This document shows, in pieces, positions 1 to 9,405 of a stretch of DNA of 40,756 bases. Source of the DNA: Roseibacillus sp. (lineage in GTDB: Bacteria; Verrucomicrobiota; Verrucomicrobiia; Verrucomicrobiales; Akkermansiaceae). The notes under the pieces are model-generated. The model had not been told where the DNA came from. It saw only the letters and a program-made list of their open reading frames with translations, and made no database searches. Positions within the stretch are counted from its first letter, which is position 1. The number at the start of each line of letters is the position of its first letter. Location of the stretch: the NCBI GenBank assembly GCA_022448985.1, contig JAKVCR010000029.1, positions 1 through 40,756 on the forward strand. Reading direction: 5' to 3'. Made by a program: the position numbers and the translations under genes.

Positions 1-774
1 GATTACATCGATGCCCACAAGGACAAACCCTTCTTCCTCTACGTCGCCTTCAACATCCCGCACTACCCCGAGCAACACGACAGGAAGTTCGAGGAGCGCT
101 ACAAGGACCTGCCCATGCCGCGCCAATCCTATGCCCGCATGATCTCCACCACCGACGACCGCATGCTGCAGATCCTCAACAAGCTCGAGGAACACAAGCT
201 CCGCGAGAACACGATCGTCATCTTCATGAGCGACAACGGCCACTCCACCGAGGACGGTGCGCGTATCCGCAAGGATCATAAGAGTGGCATGAAGGAAGGC
301 CACTACTACCACGCCTTCGGAGGCGGCGGGAATACCGGCATGTGGCGAGGAGGCAAAGGGTCCTACTACGAGGGCGGCCTGCGCGTCCCCGCCATCATCA
401 GCTATCCCGCGAAGCTCCCGAAGGGGGAGGTCCGCGGCCAGGCCATCACCGCTGCCGACTGGTTCCCCACCATCCTCGACCTGTGCGGAATCAAGCCTCC
501 CGCCGTAGCACTCGACGGTCACTCGGTCCTTCCTCTTATCCGCAAGCCCGACTCCGCCTCACTCCATCGCACGCTGCACTGGGGCTGGGGAAACGGCTGG
601 GCCATCCGCGAAGGGAACTGGAAGCTCATCGGCAATGGAAACAAACCCCGCTTTCTCGGCAACCTCGCCGACGAGAAGCCGGAGCATACAAACCATCTCA
701 AGGAAAAGCCCAAACTGGTCCAGCAGCTCTTTCAGCTTCACCAGGACTGGCTTGAGAAAACACGGCCCCGATGA
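1..774 (+). CDS. Sulfatase (arylsulfatase family S1), C-terminal part; 5' end outside window
   Basis: The reading frame is open from base 1 and stops with TGA at 772-774, so the N-terminal half, including the formylglycine CxPxR motif, lies upstream of the window. The visible part has sulfatase signatures: a PFFLYVAFNIPHYP strand, the metal-site segment IVIFMSDNGHSTEDG, the GGKGSYYEGGLRVPAIISYP loop, a TAADWFPTILDLCGI segment and a C-terminal REGNWKLIGNG strand before a short helical tail. Family members hydrolyse sulfate esters, usually of polysaccharides, in the periplasm or outside the cell. The gap to the next gene is only 63 bases but carries its own promoter-like sequence, so I do not read them as one operon. 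Sulfatase identity is secure; the substrate is unknown. Confidence 0.93.
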   Translation, partial: DYIDAHKDKPFFLYVAFNIPHYPEQHDRKFEERYKDLPMPRQSYARMISTTDDRMLQILNKLEEHKLRENTIVIFMSDNGHSTEDGARIRKDHKSGMKEGHYYHAFGGGGNTGMWRGGKGSYYEGGLRVPAIISYPAKLPKGEVRGQAITAADWFPTILDLCGIKPPAVALDGHSVLPLIRKPDSASLHRTLHWGWGNGWAIREGNWKLIGNGNKPRFLGNLADEKPEHTNHLKEKPKLVQQLFQLHQDWLEKTRPR

Positions 775-801
775 TCGGGCCTCAGGCTGGCTACTGGCTG
801 G

Positions 802-831
802 TTGACTTATCCGGCGATGGCTCTTTATTGA
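802..831 (+). promoter_or_regulatory. Candidate sigma70 promoter abutting the VKOR-Kazal gene
   Basis: TTGACT (802-807) is followed after 18 bases by TATTGA (826-831). Transcription would start about 7 bases later, at or next to the A of the ATG at 838. An in-frame TGA at 829-831 excludes an upstream start, and no Shine-Dalgarno lies before the ATG, so the mRNA may be leaderless. The -10 box is a poor match. Confidence 0.3.
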
Positions 832-837
832 CAGGTT

Positions 838-3800
838 ATGACCCCCCTCCGAATCTGCCGTATTCTGGGCCTTCTCTGCCTGGGAGTTGCCCTCACCATC
901 TCCCTCTACCTCGCGTGGAACTCCCTCCAGGGCTCCGCGGTGGCCGGATGCTCCGGCGAGGGCAGCGGATGTCACAGTGTCCTCTCCAGCAAGTGGGGCT
1001 ACGTCCTCGGATTACCGGTCAGCCTGACGGGACTTCCCATTTACGGCGCCCTCCTGCTCTTCTCCCTCGGTTCATGGCAACGGTCCCGTTCCCTGACCAA
1101 TACCCTCTCAATCCTGGTGGTGGGAGCGGCGCTCTGGTTCGCGGCAATACAGCTCTTCATTCTCAAGGCCTTCTGTCCCTGGTGCTGCACCACCCACGGA
1201 TTCGCGGTGGCGGGCACTCTCCTCCTTGCTTTCTCCCGCCGAACGGAACCATCGCATAGCCAGCCTCTCCTGGTGGGATCCCTGGCCCTCCCCGCCCTCT
1301 GTGCCTTGATCGCTCTCCAGGTTTTCGGCCCGGCCCCGGACCAGTCCCAACGCGCTTCCCTCGGCAGCGCCGGTGCGCAGCAGGGTGATGATCACCTCGT
1401 CTCCTTGCATGACGGTCAGTTCGTCCTTAACCCGGCAGAGCTCCCCGTCATCGGTTCTCCCGGGGCTCGCCATGCGGTCGTCGCACTTGGGGATTACACC
1501 TGCGGGTTCTGCCGCAAGCTGCACGGCCAATTGAAGCAAGCTGTCGAGGCCTACCCACCCGGGGAGATCTGCGTGATTGAACTGCCGGTCGCCCGCGATG
1601 CCAAGGGTGCCGAAATCCAGAAGCTCATGCTTTCGCTCTGGCGCAGTCACCCGGAAACCAAGGCTGCCCTGGACGACCGGATCTATCAACGCCGTCTCTC
1701 GATTGAGCCCGCCGCCATCCGGCAGGCCGCCGATTCCATCCTCGGGGAGGAGGTCGTGAGTGCTTCCCTCGAGGAACACGGTCCCTGGGCCGAGGACCAG
1801 ATCTCCCTCGCCTCGCACGTCCTGGAGGCCAACCGCAAGGTAACCGGAGCCCCGCACCTTCCCCAGTTGATTGTCGGGGAGGAAGTCAACATCGGGGCTT
1901 CGCGCGATCTTGAGACCTACCTCGACCTCTTTGCGCGCAACCTCAGCCTGGAGGCTCCGGATGAGGAAGCGCTGGCCCGGGCCGCTACCACTGCCCCCTC
2001 TGCCCCATCGACGCCACCCACCGTGGCAGCCATCCCCCCCGGTACCGAGATCCTGTGGCCAACCCTTGCACAGGGATCTGAAGTTTCCCCCCATCATCCG
2101 GGAATCCTCTGGCCCGTCTCCAGTCTCCTGCCTCCTTCCCATTCCTCGCGGAAGGACAAGGACGGTGAGTCGATCCCGTCCGGCTACTTCGCCTGGATGA
2201 TGGAGAACTTTGAAATGCCGGAGGAAATCCTGCTGGCCGCTCCCGCTGCAAATCCTGACGGGGATAGCAACCCGAACGGGCTGGAATACTGGTCTCGACT
2301 TGATCCCAAGCAGAACGACCCCCGCCCCGGTTCGGTGTCCCGGGAAGGGAAGGGCAACATGGTCTACGCCCTTGATCTCCGGGATGACGATACTGACCTG
2401 GACGGGGTTTTCCAGTTCTCCGACGACCTGCGGTTCTCCCGCCCCTCCCTGGTCCCCTTCTCAGCGGCCAAGACAAGCGATCCCGATCCGGAAGACGGTC
2501 TCTTGACCTGGATGGCAACGGATCCTGCCGGGAAGCCGGGTCCCAGTCGCTTCGCACGCGCGAGCCTCACGATCGACTGGCCAACGGATTCCGAATGTAT
2601 CCAGCACTGTGCGACTGTCGCGGTGACTACATGTCAAGGAGACACCAACCAGGTCCATGCCATCTTCAATGCGTGCCTTGACACCTGCTCCCGGGGTTTC
2701 TGCAACGAGATCTTCGAGCCCGTGTGTGGATGTGACGGCCAGACCTATGGCAATGCCTGCGCCGCAGCCGAGGCCAATGCCAGTGTGGAACACCTCGGGG
2801 CCTGTGGGGTGCCTGAGTGCACCAGCAATGCCGATTGCGGAGAGGCCGATTATTGTCTCTCAGAGAGCGGTTGCAATGGCCCGGGAACCTGCCAACCACG
2901 CCCCCTGGCCTGTACCCGTGAGTTCGCCCCGGTATGCGGATGCGACGGACAGACCTACAGCAATGCCTGCGCGGCAGCCTTCGCAGGCATGAACGTTGCC
3001 AGTCAGGGAGCCTGTGAAATCAAGATCGAGTGCGACAGCAATGCCGATTGCGGGGAGGCCGACTATTGTTTCTCAGAGAGCGGATGCAACTCTCCGGGCA
3101 TCTGCCAACCCCGGCCACAGTTATGCACCGTGGAGCTTAATCCGGTGTGCGGATGCGATGGACAGACCTACCCCAACGCCTGCTTTGCGGCCAGTGTCGG
3201 AGTGAATGTTGCCAGTGAGGGGGCCTGTGACGCCCAGACCGAGTGCAACACCAACGCCGATTGTAATGACACCGACTACTGCTTTTCCGAAAACGGATGT
3301 AACAGCCCGGGAATCTGCCAGCCGCGCCCGGTTGTCTGCACCCTGCAGTTCGACCCGGTTTGTGGGTGTGATGGGGAGACCTACGGCAACGCCTGCCTGG
3401 CAGCGGCCGCGGGTGTGAACATTGCCAGGGAGGGAGCCTGTGAGGCCCAGGTCGAGTGCAACACCAATGCCGACTGTGGCGATACGGACTACTGCTTCTC
3501 GGAAAACGGGTGCGATGGGCCGGGCATCTGCCAACCACGACCCCGGGCCTGCACCCGCGAATTCAGGCCCGTATGCGGGTGCGATGGAGAAACCTATCCT
3601 AACGCCTGTGTGGCAGCGGCCGCAGGTGTCAATGTTGTCAGCGAGGGAGCCTGTGATGCCCAGGCAGGGTGCAGCACCAATGCCGACTGCTCCGATACGG
3701 ACTACTGCTTCTCAGAGGAGGGCTGTAACGCGCCAGGAACCTGCGAACCGCGACCACGGGTCTGTACCCGTGAACTCAGGCCCGTATGCGGGTGCGATGG

Positions 3801-4536
3801 AGAAACCTATCCTAACGCCTGCGTGGCAGCGGCCGCAGGTGTCAATGTTGTCAGCGAGGGAGCCTGTGAGGCCCAGGCCCGGTGCAACACCAATGCCGAC
3901 TGCGACGACGCCGATTACTGCTTCTCAGAGGAGGGCTGCAACACACCGGGAACCTGCCGGTCCAGGCCCGAAATCTGTACCGATGAGTTCAGGCCGGTCT
4001 GTGGATGTGATGGCCAGACCTACGGCAATGCCTGTGAGGCAGCGGCCGCAGGCGTCAATGTCACCAGCGAGGGAGCCTGCGAGGCCCAGGCCCGGTGCAA
4101 CACCAATGCCGACTGCGGGGCCACCGACTACTGCTTCTCGGAAAACGGCTGTAACAGCCCCGGAACCTGCCAACCACGACCGGAAATCTGTACCCTTCAG
4201 TTCGATCCGGTGTGTGGATGTGATGGCCAGACCTACGGTAATGCCTGCCAGGCCGCGGCCGCTGGCGTCAATGTCGCCAGCGAGGGGGTCTGTGGAGCGG
4301 GATGCACCAACAATGCCGATTGCAGGGCCACGGACTACTGTGTCTTCGACAACGGTTGTCGTGGTCCCGGAACCTGCCAGCCACGCCCGCGGTCATGCAC
4401 TCCCCAGATATTCAATCCGGTCTGCGGATGCAACGGCCGGACCTATGGCAACCCCTGTGAAGCCGCCCGGGCTGGAGTGAATGTCGCCAGCCGGGGAAGC
4501 TGTCCCCAGATTCGCGTCCCCTTGAATCCGGATTAA
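838..4536 (+). CDS. VKOR / DsbA-like thioredoxin / nine-Kazal fusion protein
   Basis: A 1232-residue fusion. Residues 1-135 are a vitamin K epoxide reductase (VKOR) domain of several hydrophobic helices, with loop cysteines C38 and C45 and the active-site pair C113-P-W-C116. A further hydrophobic segment lies near 143-162. Residues about 190-370 resemble DsbA/DsbG thioredoxin domains, with C222-G-F-C225. A linker with a DPDGD-like segment (about 470-500) leads to a Cys-rich C-terminus: nine Kazal modules (PVCGCDGxTYxNxC type, residues 622-1222) separated by eight linkers of pattern CxxNADC..DYC....GC..PGxC..RP. Each repeat holds ten cysteines. VKOR plus thioredoxin makes disulfides in exported proteins using quinone; Kazal modules typically inhibit serine proteases. 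Fusing them is unusual, and the array may be a cis substrate (inference). The frame is intact from ATG to TAA. Confidence 0.9.
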   Translation: MTPLRICRILGLLCLGVALTISLYLAWNSLQGSAVAGCSGEGSGCHSVLSSKWGYVLGLPVSLTGLPIYGALLLFSLGSWQRSRSLTNTLSILVVGAALWFAAIQLFILKAFCPWCCTTHGFAVAGTLLLAFSRRTEPSHSQPLLVGSLALPALCALIALQVFGPAPDQSQRASLGSAGAQQGDDHLVSLHDGQFVLNPAELPVIGSPGARHAVVALGDYTCGFCRKLHGQLKQAVEAYPPGEICVIELPVARDAKGAEIQKLMLSLWRSHPETKAALDDRIYQRRLSIEPAAIRQAADSILGEEVVSASLEEHGPWAEDQISLASHVLEANRKVTGAPHLPQLIVGEEVNIGASRDLETYLDLFARNLSLEAPDEEALARAATTAPSAPSTPPTVAAIPPGTEILWPTLAQGSEVSPHHPGILWPVSSLLPPSHSSRKDKDGESIPSGYFAWMMENFEMPEEILLAAPAANPDGDSNPNGLEYWSRLDPKQNDPRPGSVSREGKGNMVYALDLRDDDTDLDGVFQFSDDLRFSRPSLVPFSAAKTSDPDPEDGLLTWMATDPAGKPGPSRFARASLTIDWPTDSECIQHCATVAVTTCQGDTNQVHAIFNACLDTCSRGFCNEIFEPVCGCDGQTYGNACAAAEANASVEHLGACGVPECTSNADCGEADYCLSESGCNGPGTCQPRPLACTREFAPVCGCDGQTYSNACAAAFAGMNVASQGACEIKIECDSNADCGEADYCFSESGCNSPGICQPRPQLCTVELNPVCGCDGQTYPNACFAASVGVNVASEGACDAQTECNTNADCNDTDYCFSENGCNSPGICQPRPVVCTLQFDPVCGCDGETYGNACLAAAAGVNIAREGACEAQVECNTNADCGDTDYCFSENGCDGPGICQPRPRACTREFRPVCGCDGETYPNACVAAAAGVNVVSEGACDAQAGCSTNADCSDTDYCFSEEGCNAPGTCEPRPRVCTRELRPVCGCDGETYPNACVAAAAGVNVVSEGACEAQARCNTNADCDDADYCFSEEGCNTPGTCRSRPEICTDEFRPVCGCDGQTYGNACEAAAAGVNVTSEGACEAQARCNTNADCGATDYCFSENGCNSPGTCQPRPEICTLQFDPVCGCDGQTYGNACQAAAAGVNVASEGVCGAGCTNNADCRATDYCVFDNGCRGPGTCQPRPRSCTPQIFNPVCGCNGRTYGNPCEAARAGVNVASRGSCPQIRVPLNPD
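2701..4503 (+). repeat. Intragenic 213-bp tandem repeat encoding linker + Kazal modules
   Basis: Linker-plus-Kazal units begin with a TGC codon at 2818, 3031, 3244, 3457, 3670, 3883 and 4096, exactly 213 bases (71 codons) apart; the last begins at 4303, 207 bases on. A first Kazal without the linker lies at 2701-2805. Each full unit encodes ten cysteines. The Kazal parts at 3563-3656 and 3776-3869 differ by one base in 94 (T3609 versus C3822), which suggests recent duplication or gene conversion. Confidence 0.93.
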
Positions 4537-4562
4537 AGGCAGGCTGCTTTTCCCCTCGCGGC

Positions 4563-5963
4563 CTAATCCAGGGCTTTCAATACACCTTCCAGGCTCTCCC
4601 GCGCATCACCAAAGAGCATACGGGTGTTTTCCTTGAAGAAGAGCGGGTTCTCCACCCCGGCGTAACCGGTGGCCATGGAGCGCTTGAGCACGATGGTGGT
4701 CCTGCCCTTCCAGCACTCGAGAACCGGCATCCCCGCGATGGGACTGTCAGGCTCGTCAAGGGCAGAAGGGTTGACGATATCGTTGGCCCCGATCACCACC
4801 GAAACATCGATGTCCGGAAAATCCTCGTTGATCTCGTCCATCTCGAACACGATATCGTAGGGCACCTTGGCCTCCGCGAGGAGGACGTTCATGTGGCCCG
4901 GCATACGACCGGCCACCGGGTGAATCCCGAAGCGCACGTTGACTCCCTTACCCCGCAGGGCCTTGGTCATCTCGTTCACCGTATGCTGGGCCTGGGCCAC
5001 CGCCATCCCGTAACCGGGAATGATCATCACTTCCTTAGCCTCCCCCATCAACTCTGCGGTCTCCTCAGCACTGATCGAAACCGCCTCGCCCTGCTCGCCT
5101 CCGCCGCCCTTCGAGGCCTCACCGCCGCCACTCCCAAATCCACCCGCTATGACCGCGAGGAACTTCCGGTTCATGGCCCGGCACATGATGTAACTCAGGA
5201 TAGCTCCGCTGGAACCAACCAGCGCACCCACCACAATCAGGAGATCGTTCTTGAGCATGAAACCGGTGGCCGCCGCAGCCCAACCCGAATAGCTGTTCAG
5301 CATGGAGACCACCACCGGCATGTCAGCCCCACCAATAGCCATCACCATGTGAATGCCGAAGAGGAGGGCAATAACTGCCATGATCAGGAGAGGATTCAAC
5401 CCGTCCCCGGCTGCGGATTGCCTCACAAAGATGACGCCCAGCACGATGGTCACGATGAGCAGCCCCAGGTTGAGCCAGTGCCGGGCCGGGAGGGTGAGCG
5501 GCTTCCCTCCGATGCGGGCGCTCAGCTTGAGGAAGGCGATCACTGAACCCGAGAAGGTCACCGCCCCGATCAGGATACCGAGGTAGATCTCAACATCGTG
5601 GATGGTTTTCTCAGCTCCCTCGTACTGGTGCCCTTCCACATCGAGAAAAGTCGCGAAGCCAACCAGGACGGCGGCGAGCCCTACGAGACTGTGCAGGATC
5701 GCTACCAATTCGGGCATCTGGGTCATCTGGACCCGACGGGCCAGCACAAGGCCCAGGGTGCCCCCTGCCACAAGTCCCACCAGTAGCACCGCATAGTTTC
5801 CCGTGATGAACGCGAGGGTCGCTATGAGCGCAACAGTCATCCCAAGGATCCCGTAGAGATTTCCTCGCCTCGCGGTCTCAGGGTGGCTCAGTCCTCCCAG
5901 CGCGAGGATAAAGAGGACGATGGAGCCCAGGTAGGCTGCCTTGGAGATTTGTTCCCAGTCCAT
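4563..5963 (-). CDS. pntB: NAD(P) transhydrogenase subunit beta
   Basis: A 466-residue PntB, the usual length for the family. The N-terminal 270 residues form the membrane domain with many hydrophobic helices. The C-terminal domain III, which binds NADP(H), carries [11 protein letters not shown] at 316-326, the [20 protein letters not shown] segment and [13 protein letters not shown]. With PntA it couples hydride transfer from NADH to NADP+ to proton flow across the inner membrane and so supplies NADPH. It begins 12 bases after the pntA stop, with a GGGAG Shine-Dalgarno reaching into that gap, so the two are co-transcribed. It converges on the VKOR-Kazal gene with only 26 bases between the stops. 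Confidence 0.97.
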   Translation of the reverse strand: MDWEQISKAAYLGSIVLFILALGGLSHPETARRGNLYGILGMTVALIATLAFITGNYAVLLVGLVAGGTLGLVLARRVQMTQMPELVAILHSLVGLAAVLVGFATFLDVEGHQYEGAEKTIHDVEIYLGILIGAVTFSGSVIAFLKLSARIGGKPLTLPARHWLNLGLLIVTIVLGVIFVRQSAAGDGLNPLLIMAVIALLFGIHMVMAIGGADMPVVVSMLNSYSGWAAAATGFMLKNDLLIVVGALVGSSGAILSYIMCRAMNRKFLAVIAGGFGSGGGEASKGGGGEQGEAVSISAEETAELMGEAKEVMIIPGYGMAVAQAQHTVNEMTKALRGKGVNVRFGIHPVAGRMPGHMNVLLAEAKVPYDIVFEMDEINEDFPDIDVSVVIGANDIVNPSALDEPDSPIAGMPVLECWKGRTTIVLKRSMATGYAGVENPLFFKENTRMLFGDARESLEGVLKALD

Positions 5964-5975
5964 TTCGTGTTCTCC

Positions 5976-7529
5976 CTACTCCCTCCGGAACATTTCCAAC
6001 ATGCGCCGGGTCACTGCGAATCCTCCCACGATGTTGACACTGGTGATCAGGATCGCGACCGCTGCCAGCCACATGATCCAGTTGCTCTGGGACGAAATCT
6101 GCAGAAGCGCCCCGATAATGATGATACTGCTGATCGCATTGGTCACGCTCATGAGGGGCGTGTGCAGCGCGGGCGTTACGTTCCAGATCACCATATAGCC
6201 CACGAAGCAGGCCAGGATGAATACGGTGAACTGCTTCATGAAGGTCTCCGGAAGATCACCCGCACCCACCCCGAGGAGGACCAATCCCCCGAGCAGCGCA
6301 GGGATCACTACTCCGAGTATCGAACGCTTTCTGATCGGTTCCGGGGCAGAAGGGGGAGGCTCCTTCTCCGCTTCCTCCTTCCTGGGGGCAGCCGAAAGCT
6401 TCGGCGCAGGTGGCGGCCAGGTGATCTCGCCGTCCTTGATCACCGTAGCCCCCCGGATGACCTCATCCTCCATGTTCACGTCAACCGTCCCATCCTTTTC
6501 CGGGCTGAGATCAGTGAGAAGATGGCGCAGGTTTGTGCCATAAAGCTGGCTCGACTGGGCCGCCAGGCGACTCGGAAGATCGGTGTAGCCAATCAGGGTC
6601 ACACCATGTTTGACCACCACCTTCCCAGCCTCCGACAACTCACAGTTTCCGCCCTGCTCGGTGGCCAGGTCAACGATCACGCTACCCTCCTTCATGAGTT
6701 CCACCATGTCAGCCAGGATGAGCTTGGGAGCTGGCTTTCCTGGAATCAGCGCAGTGGTAATGATAATATCAACCTCCCGGGCCTGCTCCCGGAAAAGATC
6801 CATCTCAGCCTTGATGAAGGCCTCGCTCATCACCTTGGCATAACCACCTTCTCCGGCTCCGTCCTCCTCGTCCTCGAATTCAAGCATGAGGAAGTCGGCA
6901 TCCATACTCTCCACCTGTTCCTTAACCTCGGGCCGGGTATCAAAGGCACGCACGATCGCTCCCATGCTCCGGGCCGCACCAATGGCAGCCAATCCGGCCA
7001 CCCCTGCCCCGATGACAAGGACCTTGGCCGGAGGCACCTTGCCCGCTGCCGTAATCTGTCCCGTGAAAAAACGTCCGAAGTGCTGGGCCGCCTCTACCAC
7101 TGACCGGTAACCGGCGATATTGGCCATGGAACTGAGAGCATCCAGCTTCTGGGCCCGGGAGATCCGCGGCACGCTATCCATCGCCACAACCGTCCCCCCG
7201 GTGACCGCCAGTTCCTTCATCAATTCCTCGTTCTGGGCTGGCCAGATGAAACTCACGAGGATCTTCCCTTCCTCCAGGTAGCCAATCTCCTCTCTCTCCG
7301 GAGCGCGTACCTTGAAGATAATCTCGGAGGACGCCCACAACTCCGCGGCCTCGGCTACCACTTCCACTCCGGCGTCCTGGTAGGATTCGTCAGGAAAACT
7401 GGCCGCCTCCCCCGCCCCACTTTCTACTGCTACCGTGAAACCTAGCTTCTGGAGGTGTTGGGCCACTTCCGGGGTCGTGGCCACCCGGCACTCCCCCTCA
7501 TAAATTTCCTTCGGAATCCCGATTTGCAT
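5976..7529 (-). CDS. pntA: NAD(P) transhydrogenase subunit alpha
   Basis: A 517-residue one-piece PntA (E. coli type, not split into two genes). Residues 1-375 are the NAD(H)-binding domain I, starting [13 protein letters not shown], with the Rossmann loop GAGVAG at 174-179 and [15 protein letters not shown] after it. A proline- and charge-rich linker at 371-400 leads to membrane helices at about 403-505. The frame is open 15 codons further upstream, but ATG at 7529 is preferred because family members begin at this MxIGIPKE motif. It is the first gene of pntAB, and a promoter-like pair lies 34 bases upstream. It works with PntB in the inner membrane to make NADPH. Confidence 0.97.
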   Translation of the reverse strand: MQIGIPKEIYEGECRVATTPEVAQHLQKLGFTVAVESGAGEAASFPDESYQDAGVEVVAEAAELWASSEIIFKVRAPEREEIGYLEEGKILVSFIWPAQNEELMKELAVTGGTVVAMDSVPRISRAQKLDALSSMANIAGYRSVVEAAQHFGRFFTGQITAAGKVPPAKVLVIGAGVAGLAAIGAARSMGAIVRAFDTRPEVKEQVESMDADFLMLEFEDEEDGAGEGGYAKVMSEAFIKAEMDLFREQAREVDIIITTALIPGKPAPKLILADMVELMKEGSVIVDLATEQGGNCELSEAGKVVVKHGVTLIGYTDLPSRLAAQSSQLYGTNLRHLLTDLSPEKDGTVDVNMEDEVIRGATVIKDGEITWPPPAPKLSAAPRKEEAEKEPPPSAPEPIRKRSILGVVIPALLGGLVLLGVGAGDLPETFMKQFTVFILACFVGYMVIWNVTPALHTPLMSVTNAISSIIIIGALLQISSQSNWIMWLAAVAILITSVNIVGGFAVTRRMLEMFRRE

Positions 7530-7912
7530 CTGCTCAGAAATGCCGCCACCCCAGGTGCCGGACGGGCGCACCATAGGGTGGTGGCAGAGCTTTTCAAGCG
7601 CCTTACCGAAACAGTCCGCTTGCTTGCAAGCGTCCCTACCGGGCTGAATCCGGGGTGGAGGAAACTTCTCCGGAAGATCTTCCCCCCCTGCAACAACCAG
7701 CAGGAGGACCGATCGCAGAGCCTACCTCCGCCATCAGGGCCCCACCAGAAATCGATCGGCCTCAGGAAAAAAATGCCCCAAAAGAAAGGGATTGTCCCCC
7801 CTCAGCCTGTTTTGGTCGCATGTTTGCGTTCTCCCTGAGGTTGGGGTTTGCATCCTTGCCCAAGCCGCGTAATAACCCTCCCTGTTACAACCCTAGCCTC
7901 AGACCAATTCTC
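7530..7912. other. 383-bp divergent intergenic region with several DNA dyads
   Basis: I see no gene here. It separates divergent pntA and the Gfo/Idh/MocA gene. Besides the pntA promoter it holds the perfect palindrome GCTTGCAAGC (7622-7631, inside CGCTTG-N4-CAAGCG at 7617-7632), the perfect 12-bp palindrome GGAAGATCTTCC (7672-7683), and the inverted pair CCGATCG (7709-7715) and CGATCGG (7753-7759). For the plus-strand gene the best promoter-like pair is TTGCAT (7848-7853), 16 bases, TAATAA (7870-7875), a weak match. Confidence 0.5.
7570..7597 (-). promoter_or_regulatory. Candidate sigma70 promoter of pntAB
   Basis: On the minus strand, TTGAAA (7597-7592) is followed after 16 bases by TATGGT (7575-7570). 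The match to consensus is 5/6 and 4/6. The predicted transcription start near 7563 gives a leader of about 34 bases before the pntA ATG at 7529. Confidence 0.42.
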
Positions 7913-9241
7913 ATGAGCAACAATCAAACCAGAAGGAGTTTTCTCCAGAAATCAACCGCCGCCGGCGCCGCCATCGGCTTCCCCACCGTCATCCCCTCCA
8001 GCGCCCTCGGCAAGGACGGGGCAACCGCTCCCAGTGAACGAGTGGCCATGGGCTTTATCGGCATCGGTAACCGCGGCCTTGGCGTGATGCAGGCCCACAT
8101 CAATCACAAGGACGTGCAGGGCGTGGCCGTCTCTGACTGCCATAAGAACCACACGGACCGCAACCGCAGGTGCGGGTCAGTGGGCGGCAAGGAGGCCGTG
8201 GACAAGAAGAACGGCAACAAGGACTGCAAGGCCTACTTCGACTTCCGCGAGCTATGCGCCCGCGACGACATCGATGCCGTCATGGTGGCTACTCCTGACC
8301 ACTGGCATGGACTTATCTGCATGGAGGCCCTCCGCAACGGCAAGGACGTATACTGCGAGAAGCCAGTGACCCACTTCTTTGCGGAAGGTGCCGCGGTCTA
8401 CAAGACGGTCGCTGAGAAGAAGCGGATTTTCCAGGTCGGCTCCCAGCAGCGCTCCGGTGGCAATTTCCGCCAGGCGGTCGAGATCGTTCGCAACGGCCTG
8501 ATTGGCAAAGTGACGCATGTCGAAGTGGGACTCCCCGGGGGCCGAACCGGTCCTGATCGTGACCCGACCCTGAAGGATGCCCCGGAAGGTTACGACCGCT
8601 GGTGCGGACCAAGCCCGGTCCTCCCCTACATGGAGGCCCGTCACCACTGGTCCTGGCGCTGGCACACCAACTACGGGCGCGGCCAACTCATGGACTGGAT
8701 CGGTCATCACAACGACATCGCCCACTGGGGACTCGGGCTTGAGGCCACCGGCGGTGGTGGCGGACCGGTCAGCGTGGAAGCGAAGAACTGGGACTTCAGC
8801 AAGACCCCGGATATCTACGACACCGCCTGGCAGTATGATGTCATCTCAAAATACCCGGGTGACATCGAGGTCAAGATGTCCTCCCGCGTGCGCATGGGAA
8901 CCAAGTGGATCGGCACGGATGGCTGGGTCTACGTGGACCGTGGCCGACTGGATGCCTCCAACAAGGAGTGGATCAAGGGAGGGTTTAACTCCGGCAAGTT
9001 CAAGGCCTACAAGTCTCCCGGGCACCAGCGCAACTTCATTGACTCGGTGAAGTCCCGCAAGGAAACCGTCGCACCGGCTGAGAATGCCCACCGCTCGATC
9101 ACTCCCGGCCACATCGCCTACGTTTCTCACGAGATAGGTCGCGCCATCAAGTGGGACCCCAAGAAGGAAGTCGTCATCGGCGACGACAAGGCCCAGAAGA
9201 TCCTCAACGCCCTTCCCTACCGGGGAGACTGGAAAATCTAG
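7913..9241 (+). CDS. Tat-exported Gfo/Idh/MocA family oxidoreductase
   Basis: A 442-residue oxidoreductase. The N-terminus has a twin-arginine signal, TRRSFLQK at residues 6-13, followed by an alanine- and glycine-rich hydrophobic stretch, so it is probably exported folded with its cofactor. The nucleotide-binding loop G50-I-G52-N-R-G55, the VMVATPDHWHG strand and the CEKPVTH motif (148-154, with the usual lysine) mark the family; the C-terminal domain follows. Such enzymes use NAD(P), often tightly bound, to oxidise or reduce sugars and sugar derivatives, in some pathways at C3. ATG 7913 is chosen because the Tat signal starts there; the frame is open further upstream. It opens the carbohydrate block and is followed by the DUF1549/1553 gene. 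The substrate is unknown. Confidence 0.92.
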   Translation: MSNNQTRRSFLQKSTAAGAAIGFPTVIPSSALGKDGATAPSERVAMGFIGIGNRGLGVMQAHINHKDVQGVAVSDCHKNHTDRNRRCGSVGGKEAVDKKNGNKDCKAYFDFRELCARDDIDAVMVATPDHWHGLICMEALRNGKDVYCEKPVTHFFAEGAAVYKTVAEKKRIFQVGSQQRSGGNFRQAVEIVRNGLIGKVTHVEVGLPGGRTGPDRDPTLKDAPEGYDRWCGPSPVLPYMEARHHWSWRWHTNYGRGQLMDWIGHHNDIAHWGLGLEATGGGGGPVSVEAKNWDFSKTPDIYDTAWQYDVISKYPGDIEVKMSSRVRMGTKWIGTDGWVYVDRGRLDASNKEWIKGGFNSGKFKAYKSPGHQRNFIDSVKSRKETVAPAENAHRSITPGHIAYVSHEIGRAIKWDPKKEVVIGDDKAQKILNALPYRGDWKI

Positions 9242-9405
9242 GATCGCGCACCTTCCCATCGCGGGGGACACCCTCCGCCACAAGACTCCAGCCGGGCCCT
9301 CCTGCACCTGTCAGGGGGGCCTGGCCATTGTACAGGGGGCTGTCGTCGCATCACGAATGCGCCAACCCGCATTCTCACTTGCCCGGAGAGATCCCCGGCC
9401 GGACA

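Noticed and set aside
3422..4480. Open frame of 352 codons shifted relative to the Kazal repeats
   Set aside because: Periodicity carries over from the 213-bp repeat; the other frame gives conserved cysteines, so this is a shadow.
2818..4503. Tandem repeat as a possible CRISPR or minisatellite
   Set aside because: The 213-bp repeats are in-frame, have no short spacers and encode Kazal modules.
5883..7103. A 406-codon open frame antisense to pntA
   Set aside because: The pntA protein is unmistakable on the other strand; the antisense product matches nothing I recognise.
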